64,000 bases of DNA from positions 62,001 through 126,000 of the forward strand of contig JBMNQC010000007.1 in NCBI GenBank assembly GCA_050943935.1. The letters run 5' to 3'. Source of the stretch: Heteroscillospira sp050943935. GTDB lineage: Bacteria > Bacillota > Clostridia > Oscillospirales > Oscillospiraceae. Below, piece after piece: positions 25,146-33,629 of the stretch. The position numbers and the translations under genes were made by a program. Numbering within the stretch: the stretch's first letter is position 1; each line of letters begins with the position of its first letter. A model generated the notes under the pieces. The model had not been told where the DNA came from and made no database searches. It saw only the letters and a program-made list of their open reading frames with translations.

Positions 25146-26504
25146 ATGTCATTCGGAAACTGGAGCGGACGCGAGGGCGTCCGCGGAGACGACCCGTGGA
25201 ACACACCGGACCCCTCCGAAAAACACGCAAGCCAATGCCGGCACGCGCCTGAGCCGGAGCTGAACGGTGCAAAGCCCGTAAGGCCCCTGGGCCGAAAGCC
25301 GCGCAGACCGGCGGCCATCATAGCCATAGTCATCATACTGCTCACCCTGATTATAGTTACGGCTCTGATGTTCAGTCTGGCAGCTCCAACACGCACTCCG
25401 GAGCCGGAGGCAGTATTTTCGCCTCCTATATATAACGAGCTTCTTCCTCCCGACCCGGGCGATTTCGACAGCTTTCAGGAGTTTTTCGATAACTACTACC
25501 AGAGCGGCGCCGCCAGCGGCGTGAACTCTCTGGAGCGCGTAACTCCCGAGCCGGGTCTGGAGCTGACCGTAAACAACAGCGGCGCTACCCGACTCACCAT
25601 ACAGGAGGTATACGAGAAATGCAGCCCCTCCATCGTGGCCATAACCGCCGAACTGGAAAACGGCTACTACAGCTGGGGCACCGGCGTAATTTTCTCCGGA
25701 GACGGATATATAATCACCAACAGCCATGTGCTTGACGGCGCCGTGGAAGCTAAAGTCACCCTGCAGGATGACAGCGAATACCCCGCACGGCTGGTGGGCT
25801 GTGACTCCACCAGCGACCTTGCGGTTATTAAAATAGACGCCGAGGGTCTCACCCCCGCCGACTTCGGTTCCTCCGATAAGCTGCGGGTAGGCGATGATGT
25901 TGTGGCCATAGGCAACCCCATGGGTGAGGAGCTTCGCGGCACCATGACCGACGGCATAGTTTCCGCCATAAACCGTGAGGTCTATATGGACGGCAACACC
26001 ATGACCCTCATTCAGACCAACGCCCAGATAAACGAGGGCAACTCCGGCGGCGCGCTCATAGATATGAGCGGCAGGGTAATAGGCATCACCAACATGAAGA
26101 TGATGTCCTACACCTCCAGCGTGGAGGGCCTGGGTTTTGCGATACCCACCAGCACGGTTAAGCCCGTGGTGGATGAGATACTCTCCTCCGGCTTTGTGGC
26201 CGGACGGCCCGGCATAGGCGTAACCGTGGGCGGCATAGACGCCGCCAGCCAGGAGGAATTTGATATTCCCGCCGGACTGTATGTAAGCGAAGTCACTCCC
26301 GGCTCGGGCGCGGACCTTGCGGGCATAGTCCCCGGCGATATCATCACCGCCGCCGACGGCACAGAGGTGTTTACCACCGCCGACCTGAACGCCGCCAAGG
26401 GCGACCTCGGCGTTGGCGATATCATTACTCTCACAGTATGGCGTGACGGCGAATATACCGACTGCCCGGTGGAGATAATGGATATGAACTCCCTGTTCAA
26501 TTAA
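25146..26504 (+). CDS. htrA: HtrA/DegP-like membrane-anchored serine protease
   Basis: 452 residues. A cytoplasmic proline-rich N-terminus of about 55 residues is followed by one membrane helix (IIAIVIILLTLIIVTALMFSL) and an extracytoplasmic linker. The trypsin-like S1C domain has catalytic H194 (TNSHVLDG), D224 (TSDLAVI) and S300 (EGNSGGALI), and one C-terminal PDZ domain follows (YVSEVTPGSGADLAGIVPGD). It degrades or refolds damaged exported proteins. It lies 97 nt after the kinase gene with its own TATAAT at 25111-25116, and ATG 25146 follows GGGGGAACAC. A terminator follows. Confidence 0.94.
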   Translation: MSFGNWSGREGVRGDDPWNTPDPSEKHASQCRHAPEPELNGAKPVRPLGRKPRRPAAIIAIVIILLTLIIVTALMFSLAAPTRTPEPEAVFSPPIYNELLPPDPGDFDSFQEFFDNYYQSGAASGVNSLERVTPEPGLELTVNNSGATRLTIQEVYEKCSPSIVAITAELENGYYSWGTGVIFSGDGYIITNSHVLDGAVEAKVTLQDDSEYPARLVGCDSTSDLAVIKIDAEGLTPADFGSSDKLRVGDDVVAIGNPMGEELRGTMTDGIVSAINREVYMDGNTMTLIQTNAQINEGNSGGALIDMSGRVIGITNMKMMSYTSSVEGLGFAIPTSTVKPVVDEILSSGFVAGRPGIGVTVGGIDAASQEEFDIPAGLYVSEVTPGSGADLAGIVPGDIITAADGTEVFTTADLNAAKGDLGVGDIITLTVWRDGEYTDCPVEIMDMNSLFN

Positions 26505-26549
26505 TTTGCTACTCTTCTTTTTCCTATAAACACTCCTCTCTTTTTGGCG

Positions 26550-26578
26550 AAGCCCCGGACGAAAGTCCGGGGCTTTGT
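26550..26578 (+). terminator. Terminator after htrA
   Basis: Stem AAGCCCCGGAC/GTCCGGGGCTT with the stable tetraloop GAAA, followed by a TTGTC tail. A longer reading of the next gene from TTG 26544 would run through this hairpin and is therefore unlikely. Confidence 0.85.
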
Positions 26579-26660
26579 CATCAAGCTTTTCATTGCGGCG
26601 GCAGCTCTGCCCATGTATAATAGACATGCTGAGCCATTCAGCAGAAACGGAGCCTTTGAT

Positions 26661-28190
26661 ATGACAAGCACTTATGGGAAGTTCCTGAAAAAGAACATCG
26701 ACCTCTCCCGGCTGGGGCTTGAGACGGGCAGCGGCTGCGCCTACTTCTGCACCCCCAGGGGCGCAAAAGTAATAGGCCGCACGGGCGTTGACGGTATACA
26801 CTACTGCTTTGTCCGCGGCTTTGGCGACATGGTGTTTGCAGTCAGCCCCATGAGCACGCCGGGCGACTATGTGCACCCCGTGGCCCATAGCTTTGCAGAC
26901 TTTCTGCGCCTGCTGCTTAGCTGCGGCGGCGAGGCGGCCCTGGAGCAGGCCTATGCCTGGGAGCAGGAGCAGTTCGACGCTTTTTTGCTGGATAATCCCA
27001 TTACGTCTGAGCAGAAAATGACGCTGGACGACATAAGGGATAAAATGGGCCTCCAGCCCATGGACAAGCCCTTTGCGTACATAAAAAAGCTTCAGTCGGA
27101 GTTTGATTACTCCGGGATAAAATACACCGGGGACTACTTCGACCCGGATATGAATCCAAATGCGGCGCCAGAGCCGCCGGAATGGAAGGTCTATTTTGAA
27201 GGCAGCTTCTGGGGCCGCCGGGGCCGGGGCCGTGCCGGCACGGAGATTGCGGTAAACCGGGAGTTCAGCTGGGGCGGCAGACGCTGGATGGTGCCCTCTG
27301 TCTACTCCTGCGGCAAGGGGCTTGTGGTGGATTTCTGCCTCCGCGTGCCCAGAGAGCACATACTTGCTTTCATGGACAAATGGCAGCTCTCTGGGGAAAA
27401 CGACGGGTCCGACAGCTTCACCCGGGAGCAGCGTATGCTTATCGATGTGGAGAACCCGCTATGCGCAGACTTCCACCCCGAGGCTGTGGTAAACGGCCGC
27501 GCACTTCGTACTGACCACGGCTGCGGAGCCTGCTGGAACCCCTGTCTCCCGGAGGAATATCTGCCGGATACCGAGACCCGTTCGGTAATGGAGCACTACG
27601 GCCTTGACCGCAGCTGCGGCTGGGCAATTTCCCGCTGGTGCTTTCTCTGGGCTTCCGGACGCAGGCCCGATATAAAAAGCCTCAGCCTCACCCTCAGCCA
27701 GGACCGCGCCGCTCTGCCCGGCCCCCATTTCCGTGCATCCGCCCCCGGCGATGCTTGCACCTTCGTCCGTCCCGCCACGGGGCAGAGCCACACCCTGACC
27801 GTGCAGGAATATGAGTATCAGGAGCTTCCGGAAAACAGCTTCGGAGAGGATAACATGGAGTACCCACGCCATTACGCCGCCATGAGCTATACCGTGGAGC
27901 CCCCGCTGCCGGGGGATGTGCTTACGGTTCAGGACTGCTTCGAGGGCGACCGTCCCCGCCCCAAAAAGCTCTCCGCCCCTGAGCCGGAGGGAACAAGCGC
28001 AGCCTGTATAGGTATAATCGGCGGTGCCGACGGCCCTACCGCCATAATTTTCGGTGCCTCTGCAGACAGGCTCCGCGCCGCCTGCTCATCTCTCCGCTTC
28101 ACTCCCGCCGAAAGTATAGAATGGCGCATTGTTTTCAATGAGAAGCAGCTTGACGATATAAGCCTGGAGCTTATAGGCGGCAATACATAG
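26661..28190 (+). CDS. Protein of unknown function with a C-terminal decarboxylase-beta signature
   Basis: 509 residues from ATG 26661; a -10-like TATAAT lies about 40 nt upstream. I do not recognise the main domain. It is soluble, without signal peptide or membrane segments. It contains a cluster GCGACWNPC around residue 290, further Cys/Trp-rich stretches, and WKVYFEGSFWGRRGRGRAG. Residues 450-463 read IGIIGGADGPTAII, which equals the Na+-site signature of the OadB subunit at 16101-16139 over 13 residues but with different codons. After it follow about 45 residues ending RIVFNEKQLDDISLELIGG. The protein cannot itself be a decarboxylase beta subunit because the membrane helices are absent. 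Monocistronic. Automated annotation may mislabel it as a decarboxylase subunit. Confidence 0.8.
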   Translation: MTSTYGKFLKKNIDLSRLGLETGSGCAYFCTPRGAKVIGRTGVDGIHYCFVRGFGDMVFAVSPMSTPGDYVHPVAHSFADFLRLLLSCGGEAALEQAYAWEQEQFDAFLLDNPITSEQKMTLDDIRDKMGLQPMDKPFAYIKKLQSEFDYSGIKYTGDYFDPDMNPNAAPEPPEWKVYFEGSFWGRRGRGRAGTEIAVNREFSWGGRRWMVPSVYSCGKGLVVDFCLRVPREHILAFMDKWQLSGENDGSDSFTREQRMLIDVENPLCADFHPEAVVNGRALRTDHGCGACWNPCLPEEYLPDTETRSVMEHYGLDRSCGWAISRWCFLWASGRRPDIKSLSLTLSQDRAALPGPHFRASAPGDACTFVRPATGQSHTLTVQEYEYQELPENSFGEDNMEYPRHYAAMSYTVEPPLPGDVLTVQDCFEGDRPRPKKLSAPEPEGTSAACIGIIGGADGPTAIIFGASADRLRAACSSLRFTPAESIEWRIVFNEKQLDDISLELIGGNT

Positions 28191-28196
28191 CAAAAC

Positions 28197-28226
28197 GCCC
28201 GCAGCAAAAACTGCTGCGGGCATTTG
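28197..28226. terminator. Shared terminator between converging genes
   Basis: Stem GCCCGCAGCA/TGCTGCGGGC with an A-rich loop, lying between the stops at 28190 (+) and 28231 (-), with T-rich flanks on the plus strand. Confidence 0.85.
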
Positions 28227-28230
28227 TTCT

Positions 28231-30222
28231 TTACGGAGCGTAAGAGGCGCTGCGCCCCGTGTAGCGCAGTCCGTTGGTCACGCTGAGGCGCTGGCCGCTG
28301 CTGTCGCTTATCTGGGCCACCCGTATCACGTCGCCGCGGTTCAGCTCTATTTCGGGGCATATCAGCTCTCCGTTCAGCAGATAGCAGTCCTGCTCCCTGT
28401 CATCCACCAGCACCCGGCTGTATGGGGTGAAGCCCCGCCCCCGCAGCCGAAGGCGCTTATCCTCATAGTTCAGTTCGGTGAGGTATACTGGCACCGCTCC
28501 CATCTGCAGCTCTGTGGCTATATAAGGGTCTGTGCCTTCGAATATTTCCCGGTCTCCATACAGGTAGTCGTACTGCAGAATCTCCAGCGCCTGCTGATAA
28601 TCCTGCTCCCCGGCCATTTTCTGGTGCAGCTTTGTGAAAATTCCGCTGTCCATACCCAGCAGCTTCTGCACATAGGCCCCCAGCTGATACGCCTGCAGGC
28701 TGCGGTTCGGCGCGGTCACCCCTATATTTGACCATATCACATACTGAGTGGCGTAAAGGTCGCCGCCCTTCAGCTCCTCCGCGGTGAGGTTCAGCGACGG
28801 CAGATGGTCTCCGTACATGACAAGCACCACAGGCCGGCCATAGCGCTCCAGCGCATCTATAAGCTGGCCGATAAAGGCGTCCACCTCTTCCAGCTGGCTG
28901 ATGTAGTAGTCAAAGGCCGCCTGTTTTCCCGCCTCATCAGCGGGCATATCCCCCTCCATCTCCCGCTCGGCATCCTTGGGATACTGGCCGTGGGCCTGCA
29001 CGGAGATGGCATAGATGAAGTCCTCTCCCGTAGTAGAGCCCAGAGCCTTCAGTATCTCCGCCGTAAGCACGCTGTCGCAGGCCCAGCCTATGGAATTTCG
29101 CTGTACGTTCTGCATATACTCCACGGATGTAAAGGTGTCGAAGCCCAGATGAGAAAACACCAGATTTCTGTCGTAAAAATCCCCGGAGTGGTTGTGTATG
29201 GCGTGGGCGGTGTAGCCCAGGGCGCGCATATTGTAGGCCATGGATTCGCAGGTCTCGGTCTGCAGCACAGTCTGATACGGATACTCGTTAAGACCGAAGT
29301 AGTCCAGGCTCATACCGGTGAGCACCTCAAACTCCGTATTTGCGGTGCCGGTGGCCAGAGAGGGCACCTTCAGGGTGCCGGAGGGAAAGCTGTCCTCCAG
29401 AGCGGAAAACACCGGCACGGGGTTTTCGTCGAAGCTCCTGTCCGTGAGGGTGTTCACATCAAAAAAGCTCTCTAACTGCAGGAAAATTATATTGGGGTGG
29501 GTTTTCGTCTCGGTGCTTTCATTGCCGCTTATATCGGCCAGAATAGAGTCTATGGTTTCAACGGAATAGTCCGCCGGGCGGTCTATTCCCCGGTCGAAAA
29601 TGCTGTGTGCGAAACAATAGATGTATCCATAGCGGTCAGCCGCTTCGGCTGCGGTTTCTCCGTCATCCTGTATGTCCATCAGCTCGCGGTATATGTAAAA
29701 GCCCCCGAAGGCGCACAGTCCCGCGCACACTATAAGCACCGCGGCACGGCGCGGACGCACCGGCACTTTTGCACTCCTTCGCCACCCCACCGCAAACAGC
29801 ACGGCCAGGCACAGGAGCAGCGCTCCCAGCAGAATAAACTGCCACGGCTTCAGATATTTCAGCATAATGCTGCCCACAGACGGCAGCAGAACAAAATCTA
29901 TGGCCGTAAGCGGCGCCGTGCGGTAAAACAGCAAAATGAAATTGACGGCGCAGATACCGAAAATCCCCCCGGCGATGAGCCGGAAAGCCAGCCGCCTCCG
30001 CCTGAACAGCAGGCAAAAGCTGAGGGGAAATATAAGCAGCACCGTGCCGTACAGCAGGGCCGCAGGTTCGCGAATAAAAAACTCCACCGCGGACAGCAGT
30101 CCGCGCCGGCAAAGCAGCTCGCTCAAAAAGCACAGCAGCATGGCCGCAGCCGCCATTGCAGTCAGCGGCCGGCTGTTTATATCCGGAATAAACGGGCGAA
30201 GTCTTTGGAAAAATTGCTTCAT
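28231..30222 (-). CDS. LTA-synthase-like sulfatase-family membrane phosphotransferase
   Basis: 663 residues. Five N-terminal membrane helices are followed by an extracellular alkaline-phosphatase-fold domain (from about residue 240). Expected metal and catalytic positions are visible in NIIFLQLESF, LATGTANTEFEVLTG (nucleophile Thr) and MYGDHLPSL. This is the LtaS family that polymerises glycerol-phosphate from phosphatidylglycerol onto lipid anchors. Unusually, a C-terminal beta-sandwich-like tail of about 80 residues follows (LRLRGRGFTPYSRVLVDD), which resembles IPT/TIG or Ig-like modules. Last gene of a three-gene minus-strand operon with a PucR regulator and a beta-lactamase-like/CapA fusion, so cell-envelope polymer work is likely. 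Confidence 0.88.
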   Translation of the reverse strand: MKQFFQRLRPFIPDINSRPLTAMAAAAMLLCFLSELLCRRGLLSAVEFFIREPAALLYGTVLLIFPLSFCLLFRRRRLAFRLIAGGIFGICAVNFILLFYRTAPLTAIDFVLLPSVGSIMLKYLKPWQFILLGALLLCLAVLFAVGWRRSAKVPVRPRRAAVLIVCAGLCAFGGFYIYRELMDIQDDGETAAEAADRYGYIYCFAHSIFDRGIDRPADYSVETIDSILADISGNESTETKTHPNIIFLQLESFFDVNTLTDRSFDENPVPVFSALEDSFPSGTLKVPSLATGTANTEFEVLTGMSLDYFGLNEYPYQTVLQTETCESMAYNMRALGYTAHAIHNHSGDFYDRNLVFSHLGFDTFTSVEYMQNVQRNSIGWACDSVLTAEILKALGSTTGEDFIYAISVQAHGQYPKDAEREMEGDMPADEAGKQAAFDYYISQLEEVDAFIGQLIDALERYGRPVVLVMYGDHLPSLNLTAEELKGGDLYATQYVIWSNIGVTAPNRSLQAYQLGAYVQKLLGMDSGIFTKLHQKMAGEQDYQQALEILQYDYLYGDREIFEGTDPYIATELQMGAVPVYLTELNYEDKRLRLRGRGFTPYSRVLVDDREQDCYLLNGELICPEIELNRGDVIRVAQISDSSGQRLSVTNGLRYTGRSASYAP

Positions 30223-30239
30223 ACCGGGAAAGCTTCCTT

Positions 30240-31574
30240 TCAGATGATATCCAGCCTTTTCATTTCATCCCAAAGCAGTACTATACTCAAATGAATATAC
30301 AGCAGCTCCCGGGCATCGTCAAGCTTAAGCCCCGTCAGCTCCCGTATCCGCTTCAGGCGGTAGGCCATGGTGCTGCGGTGGATATACAGCTCTCTGGCGC
30401 TGTGCATGGTGTTCATGCCGCAGCGTATGTAGCTGTACAGGCTGCGGCAGTAGGCGCTGCCTGTGCGCGCGTCGTGCTCCATCAGCACCCTGAGCTTCCA
30501 TGAGGCCGCGTGCTTTGCGTCCAGCTCCCCGGTACAGCTCCCGAGCATATAGTCCAGAGCGCAGTCGGAATACTCGACTATGCTCCCCTCGCCGCCGTGC
30601 TCCAGAGCTATGCGGCTCTGGGTGCAGGCGGGAGCCAGCTCCAGTATATCATCAAATCTGTCGCTGACCCCGGCGGTAAGCCCTCGCTGGGAAAACAGCT
30701 CACGCTTTTTTCGGAAAAAATCCTCTCCGGCGAGATTTCCCAGACAAACTATGCGCCCCTCATATTCAAAAGCGCAGACGTCCGGCCACATACGGTTTAA
30801 AGCATTGGGCGTAAGGCCGCCGTGCCTGTCCATGCACAGGCATACATATCCGTCCTTCCTGTGCCAGCTCCGGGCATACAGCTCCTGAGACAGCTCATAC
30901 AGCTCTCCGCCGCCCCGGAGCAGCTCCCTGAGCAGCACGGCCAACCTCGGCTCCGTCTCCTGTCCGGCCTGTATGCTCTCCGGCGCGGGGCGCAGAAAGG
31001 ATGCTATATGCTCCAGCACCGCCCCGTCATGGACGCAGAAAGGGCGTCGGACGGCCGAGAGCATCAGCTTGCCGCCGGGAAAGGCGGCCTCCAGCCGCTC
31101 ACCGCAGTCCGGGCCTGACGGCTCGTCCGGAACGCAGGCCAGCACGCGGCCCGAGTCCCCCAGCAGGGTTAGCTTGTTTCCGGCAAACAGAGGCGCAGCC
31201 TGCCTGAGCACGGCTAAGGCAGGGTCCGGCCTCCCGGCCGCCTCACGAAGAGCCTCATCCAGCCTGTCATATTTCCGAAAGACAGCGCTCACGGCGTTCA
31301 CCAGCCGTATCACATCCACATTTTCGTCCACCGTAAGCACCTCCAGGCCGGGCAGCATGGACAGAGGCACCCGCCCCACGCACACAGCTCCACCGCCGTT
31401 GGGGGCCTGTATGGCTGCGGGAATGTGTCCCGCTCTTGTGATGTACAGCACATCCGGCTCAAGCTCGCCACCGGCACACAGCAGCTCACAGCCGGAAAAG
31501 CGCAGACGGCCGCTGCCCCTTTCCAGAGTGATATAGGGCAGCTCCTGAGCTATTATGGACATGGACAGCTTCAT
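30240..31574 (-). CDS. PucR/CdaR-type transcriptional regulator
   Basis: 444 residues. The N-terminal half contains PucR-like sensory modules. The C-terminus has the PucR HTH: LYSYIRCGMNTMHSARELYIHRSTMAYRLKRI, where the long helix pair and HRSTMAYRLKRI recognition segment are typical. No GGDEF catalytic motif is seen. It lies 14 nt after the beta-lactamase-like/CapA gene and 17 nt before the LTA-synthase-like gene. A ribosome site (AAGGAGA) precedes ATG 31574. PucR proteins usually govern purine, amino-acid or sugar-acid catabolism, so its place inside an envelope operon is uncommon. Confidence 0.85.
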   Translation of the reverse strand: MKLSMSIIAQELPYITLERGSGRLRFSGCELLCAGGELEPDVLYITRAGHIPAAIQAPNGGGAVCVGRVPLSMLPGLEVLTVDENVDVIRLVNAVSAVFRKYDRLDEALREAAGRPDPALAVLRQAAPLFAGNKLTLLGDSGRVLACVPDEPSGPDCGERLEAAFPGGKLMLSAVRRPFCVHDGAVLEHIASFLRPAPESIQAGQETEPRLAVLLRELLRGGGELYELSQELYARSWHRKDGYVCLCMDRHGGLTPNALNRMWPDVCAFEYEGRIVCLGNLAGEDFFRKKRELFSQRGLTAGVSDRFDDILELAPACTQSRIALEHGGEGSIVEYSDCALDYMLGSCTGELDAKHAASWKLRVLMEHDARTGSAYCRSLYSYIRCGMNTMHSARELYIHRSTMAYRLKRIRELTGLKLDDARELLYIHLSIVLLWDEMKRLDII

Positions 31575-31588
31575 GGCGTTTCTCCTTT

Positions 31589-33442
31589 TCAGTCTATGGG
31601 AGCGAGCTTACGCAGCGCCCGGTCCCATCCGGTGCTGTCCGGCTCATAGGGCACAGGGCGGAAATCGCTGCGCAGGGGATCGGAGCTGGTAGCGCAGGGT
31701 ATAAGCTCCGTTTCGGCGCTCACGACCCCGTCCTCCTTTTTCAGCGTCACCCTGAGGATGGCGCTGTCTGTGTCCCTGGGGGCGCTGTGTCCGCCGTAGC
31801 AGAAATTGCCCAGAGAGTAAAACACCGGCACATCGCCGCACATCTCCGTGGGCTGAAGAATATGGGGGTGGCTGCCCACCACCAGGTCGCAGCCCAGCTC
31901 CGCAAGCCTTGCGGCAAAATCACGCATCCAGCCCTCGGGCTGGGGACGGTACTCCCAGCCCCAGTGTATGTAGGAAATTATATAGTCGCAGTTTTCAGCA
32001 GCACAGGCCTCGTACATTGGCTCTATGCGGCTCATGTAGCCCTCCACATCGCCAACGGGAAGGTCTGTCTCCACACAGTTCAGGGCTATTACCCCCAGCT
32101 TCAGTCCGCCGGACAGCTCGGTTATTATAGGTTTGCCGTCATCGACCCAGAGCACTCCGGCCTCGTCCAGAGCGGCTTTGGTGTCCGAAAGTCCGCCGTT
32201 GAGATAGTCGCCGCTGTGGTTGTTGGCAAGAGTCACGGCCTCCACGCTGCCCTCGGTGAGCACCCGGACGTATTCCGGGGAGGCCCGAAAGCGGTAATCC
32301 TTGCTCTTTGCCTCGGTGCGCTCCGTAAAGGCGCCCTCAAGATTCACCATGGTGAAATCATCGTCGGAGAGTATATCCTTTACGCCCGAGAAGGGGTAGG
32401 CGTAGTCCGTACCCGTTACGTACAGCATATTATTGCCGGCCGCGCTGCCCTGCCACTCGTGGAGAGTGCCTATGGTGCAGTCGCCCGCGAAGCTCAGTAC
32501 CCACTCTCCCGAAGCACCCTGGACGGAAGCGGTCGGAAGATGCGGCAGGTAGAGTTCTCCGGGAATAGCCATCGCTGTCAGCGCCGCCCACAGGGGCGCC
32601 TCCACGCCTCCGGTCAGTACCGGAGGAAACAGCATCGCGGAGGCCATGAGAGTCGGTACGGGACGGCGAGCCTCCGGAGCGGCATCGGCAGCGGGGCGCA
32701 GGGCGTAGTCCGTCATAAGCGCGCACAGCTCCGACAGCACATCCTCGCTGCTGCGCACGTTTTTGGTGAAGGCCACCAGGGCGAAGGGCCGGGGTGTGAA
32801 CACTATGGCGCAGTCGTTGAGATATCCCTCAAAATAGCCGTATTTATGGGCGATGGGATATTCTCCGGCGTTTTTCTGAAAATATCTTCCCCCGTGTGCC
32901 TGCAGCAGATATTCCATCAGCCGGGGATAGCTCTCCCGGTTTGCGTACAGACTCTGCAGGGTACCCAGCACCAGCCGGGGACTCATGCAGTTGTCCTCGT
33001 AAAAGGAGCGGGGCAGCTCAGACGCATCGCAGCCGGAGTAGGAGGCCAGAGTGCGGCGATATTCGTCCCTGTCTTCGGATATTTTATAGCGCAGCGCCTG
33101 GGCCGCGTCATTATCTGAGTTGACTATGCTCAGCTCCAGAGCCCGCTCCACAGTATAGCCCCCGGCCATATCCGAGAGGGCGAGCTCACCACTCTCTATG
33201 CGGTCGTATATGGCCATGGCCAGAGGCAGCTTATACATACTGCCCGCCACCATAAAGCTGTTTTCGCCGAAATACCAGGTTTCCCCCGTCTCAAGGTCGC
33301 ACCAGCCCATGGCAAAATTGTTTTCGTTCAGGCCCTTTTCAGCCATAAACGTCTCCAGCAGAGCTTCCGGCGAATCCGCCGCTGCGGCCGTGGGCAGCGG
33401 CAGTATCAGCAGCGCCAGAAGCAGAACAAACAGTCTTTTCAC
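31589..33442 (-). CDS. Fusion of a class-A beta-lactamase-like serine hydrolase and a CapA metallophosphatase domain
   Basis: 617 residues with a signal peptide (FVLLLALLILPLPTAAAA). Residues about 24-260 are a serine hydrolase of the beta-lactamase2 type. It has SMYK (S68, K71), the SDN motif (109-111) and HKYG in the KTG position. The lack of the omega-loop pattern makes a true beta-lactamase doubtful. After a linker, residues about 310-610 are the CapA/PgsA metallophosphatase domain. It has the metal residues FAGDCTIG, MVNLEGAF, LANNHSGDYLNGG, IHWGWEY and GSHPHILQP. CapA proteins take part in poly-gamma-glutamate capsule anchoring or hydrolysis. First gene of the operon with PucR and LTA-synthase-like genes. 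The fusion suggests a secreted enzyme acting on wall peptides or a gamma-glutamyl polymer. Confidence 0.85.
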   Translation of the reverse strand: MKRLFVLLLALLILPLPTAAAADSPEALLETFMAEKGLNENNFAMGWCDLETGETWYFGENSFMVAGSMYKLPLAMAIYDRIESGELALSDMAGGYTVERALELSIVNSDNDAAQALRYKISEDRDEYRRTLASYSGCDASELPRSFYEDNCMSPRLVLGTLQSLYANRESYPRLMEYLLQAHGGRYFQKNAGEYPIAHKYGYFEGYLNDCAIVFTPRPFALVAFTKNVRSSEDVLSELCALMTDYALRPAADAAPEARRPVPTLMASAMLFPPVLTGGVEAPLWAALTAMAIPGELYLPHLPTASVQGASGEWVLSFAGDCTIGTLHEWQGSAAGNNMLYVTGTDYAYPFSGVKDILSDDDFTMVNLEGAFTERTEAKSKDYRFRASPEYVRVLTEGSVEAVTLANNHSGDYLNGGLSDTKAALDEAGVLWVDDGKPIITELSGGLKLGVIALNCVETDLPVGDVEGYMSRIEPMYEACAAENCDYIISYIHWGWEYRPQPEGWMRDFAARLAELGCDLVVGSHPHILQPTEMCGDVPVFYSLGNFCYGGHSAPRDTDSAILRVTLKKEDGVVSAETELIPCATSSDPLRSDFRPVPYEPDSTGWDRALRKLAPID

Positions 33443-33629
33443 GCTTTTCCCCCAAGGTATTTTTCAGAGCCCATGCTCTGAAATCGATTGTATCACAGCC
33501 TGACGGCGCGGGCAAGCTCTCCTCAGCAGACAAAAAGGCATGAATGCGGAAAAGTTTACAAAATAGCTATGGATATTTTCGCCAGAATGTGCCAAACTGA
33601 TAACAAGCGTATAATAAGGAGGTATTCCC

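Noticed and set aside
26544..26660. 39-codon N-terminal extension of the unknown protein from TTG 26544
   Set aside because: It would read through the htrA terminator hairpin and a -10 box; ATG 26661 fits better.
25149..27359. 736-codon minus-strand frame across htrA and the next gene
   Set aside because: It runs through a terminator and two well-supported plus-strand genes, and its translation is repetitive His/Gly/Ala without domain features.
31589..33442. Antibiotic-resistance beta-lactamase
   Set aside because: SxxK and SDN are present, but the KTG position reads HKYG, the omega-loop Glu pattern is not apparent, and the domain is fused to CapA; a wall-related serine hydrolase is more likely.
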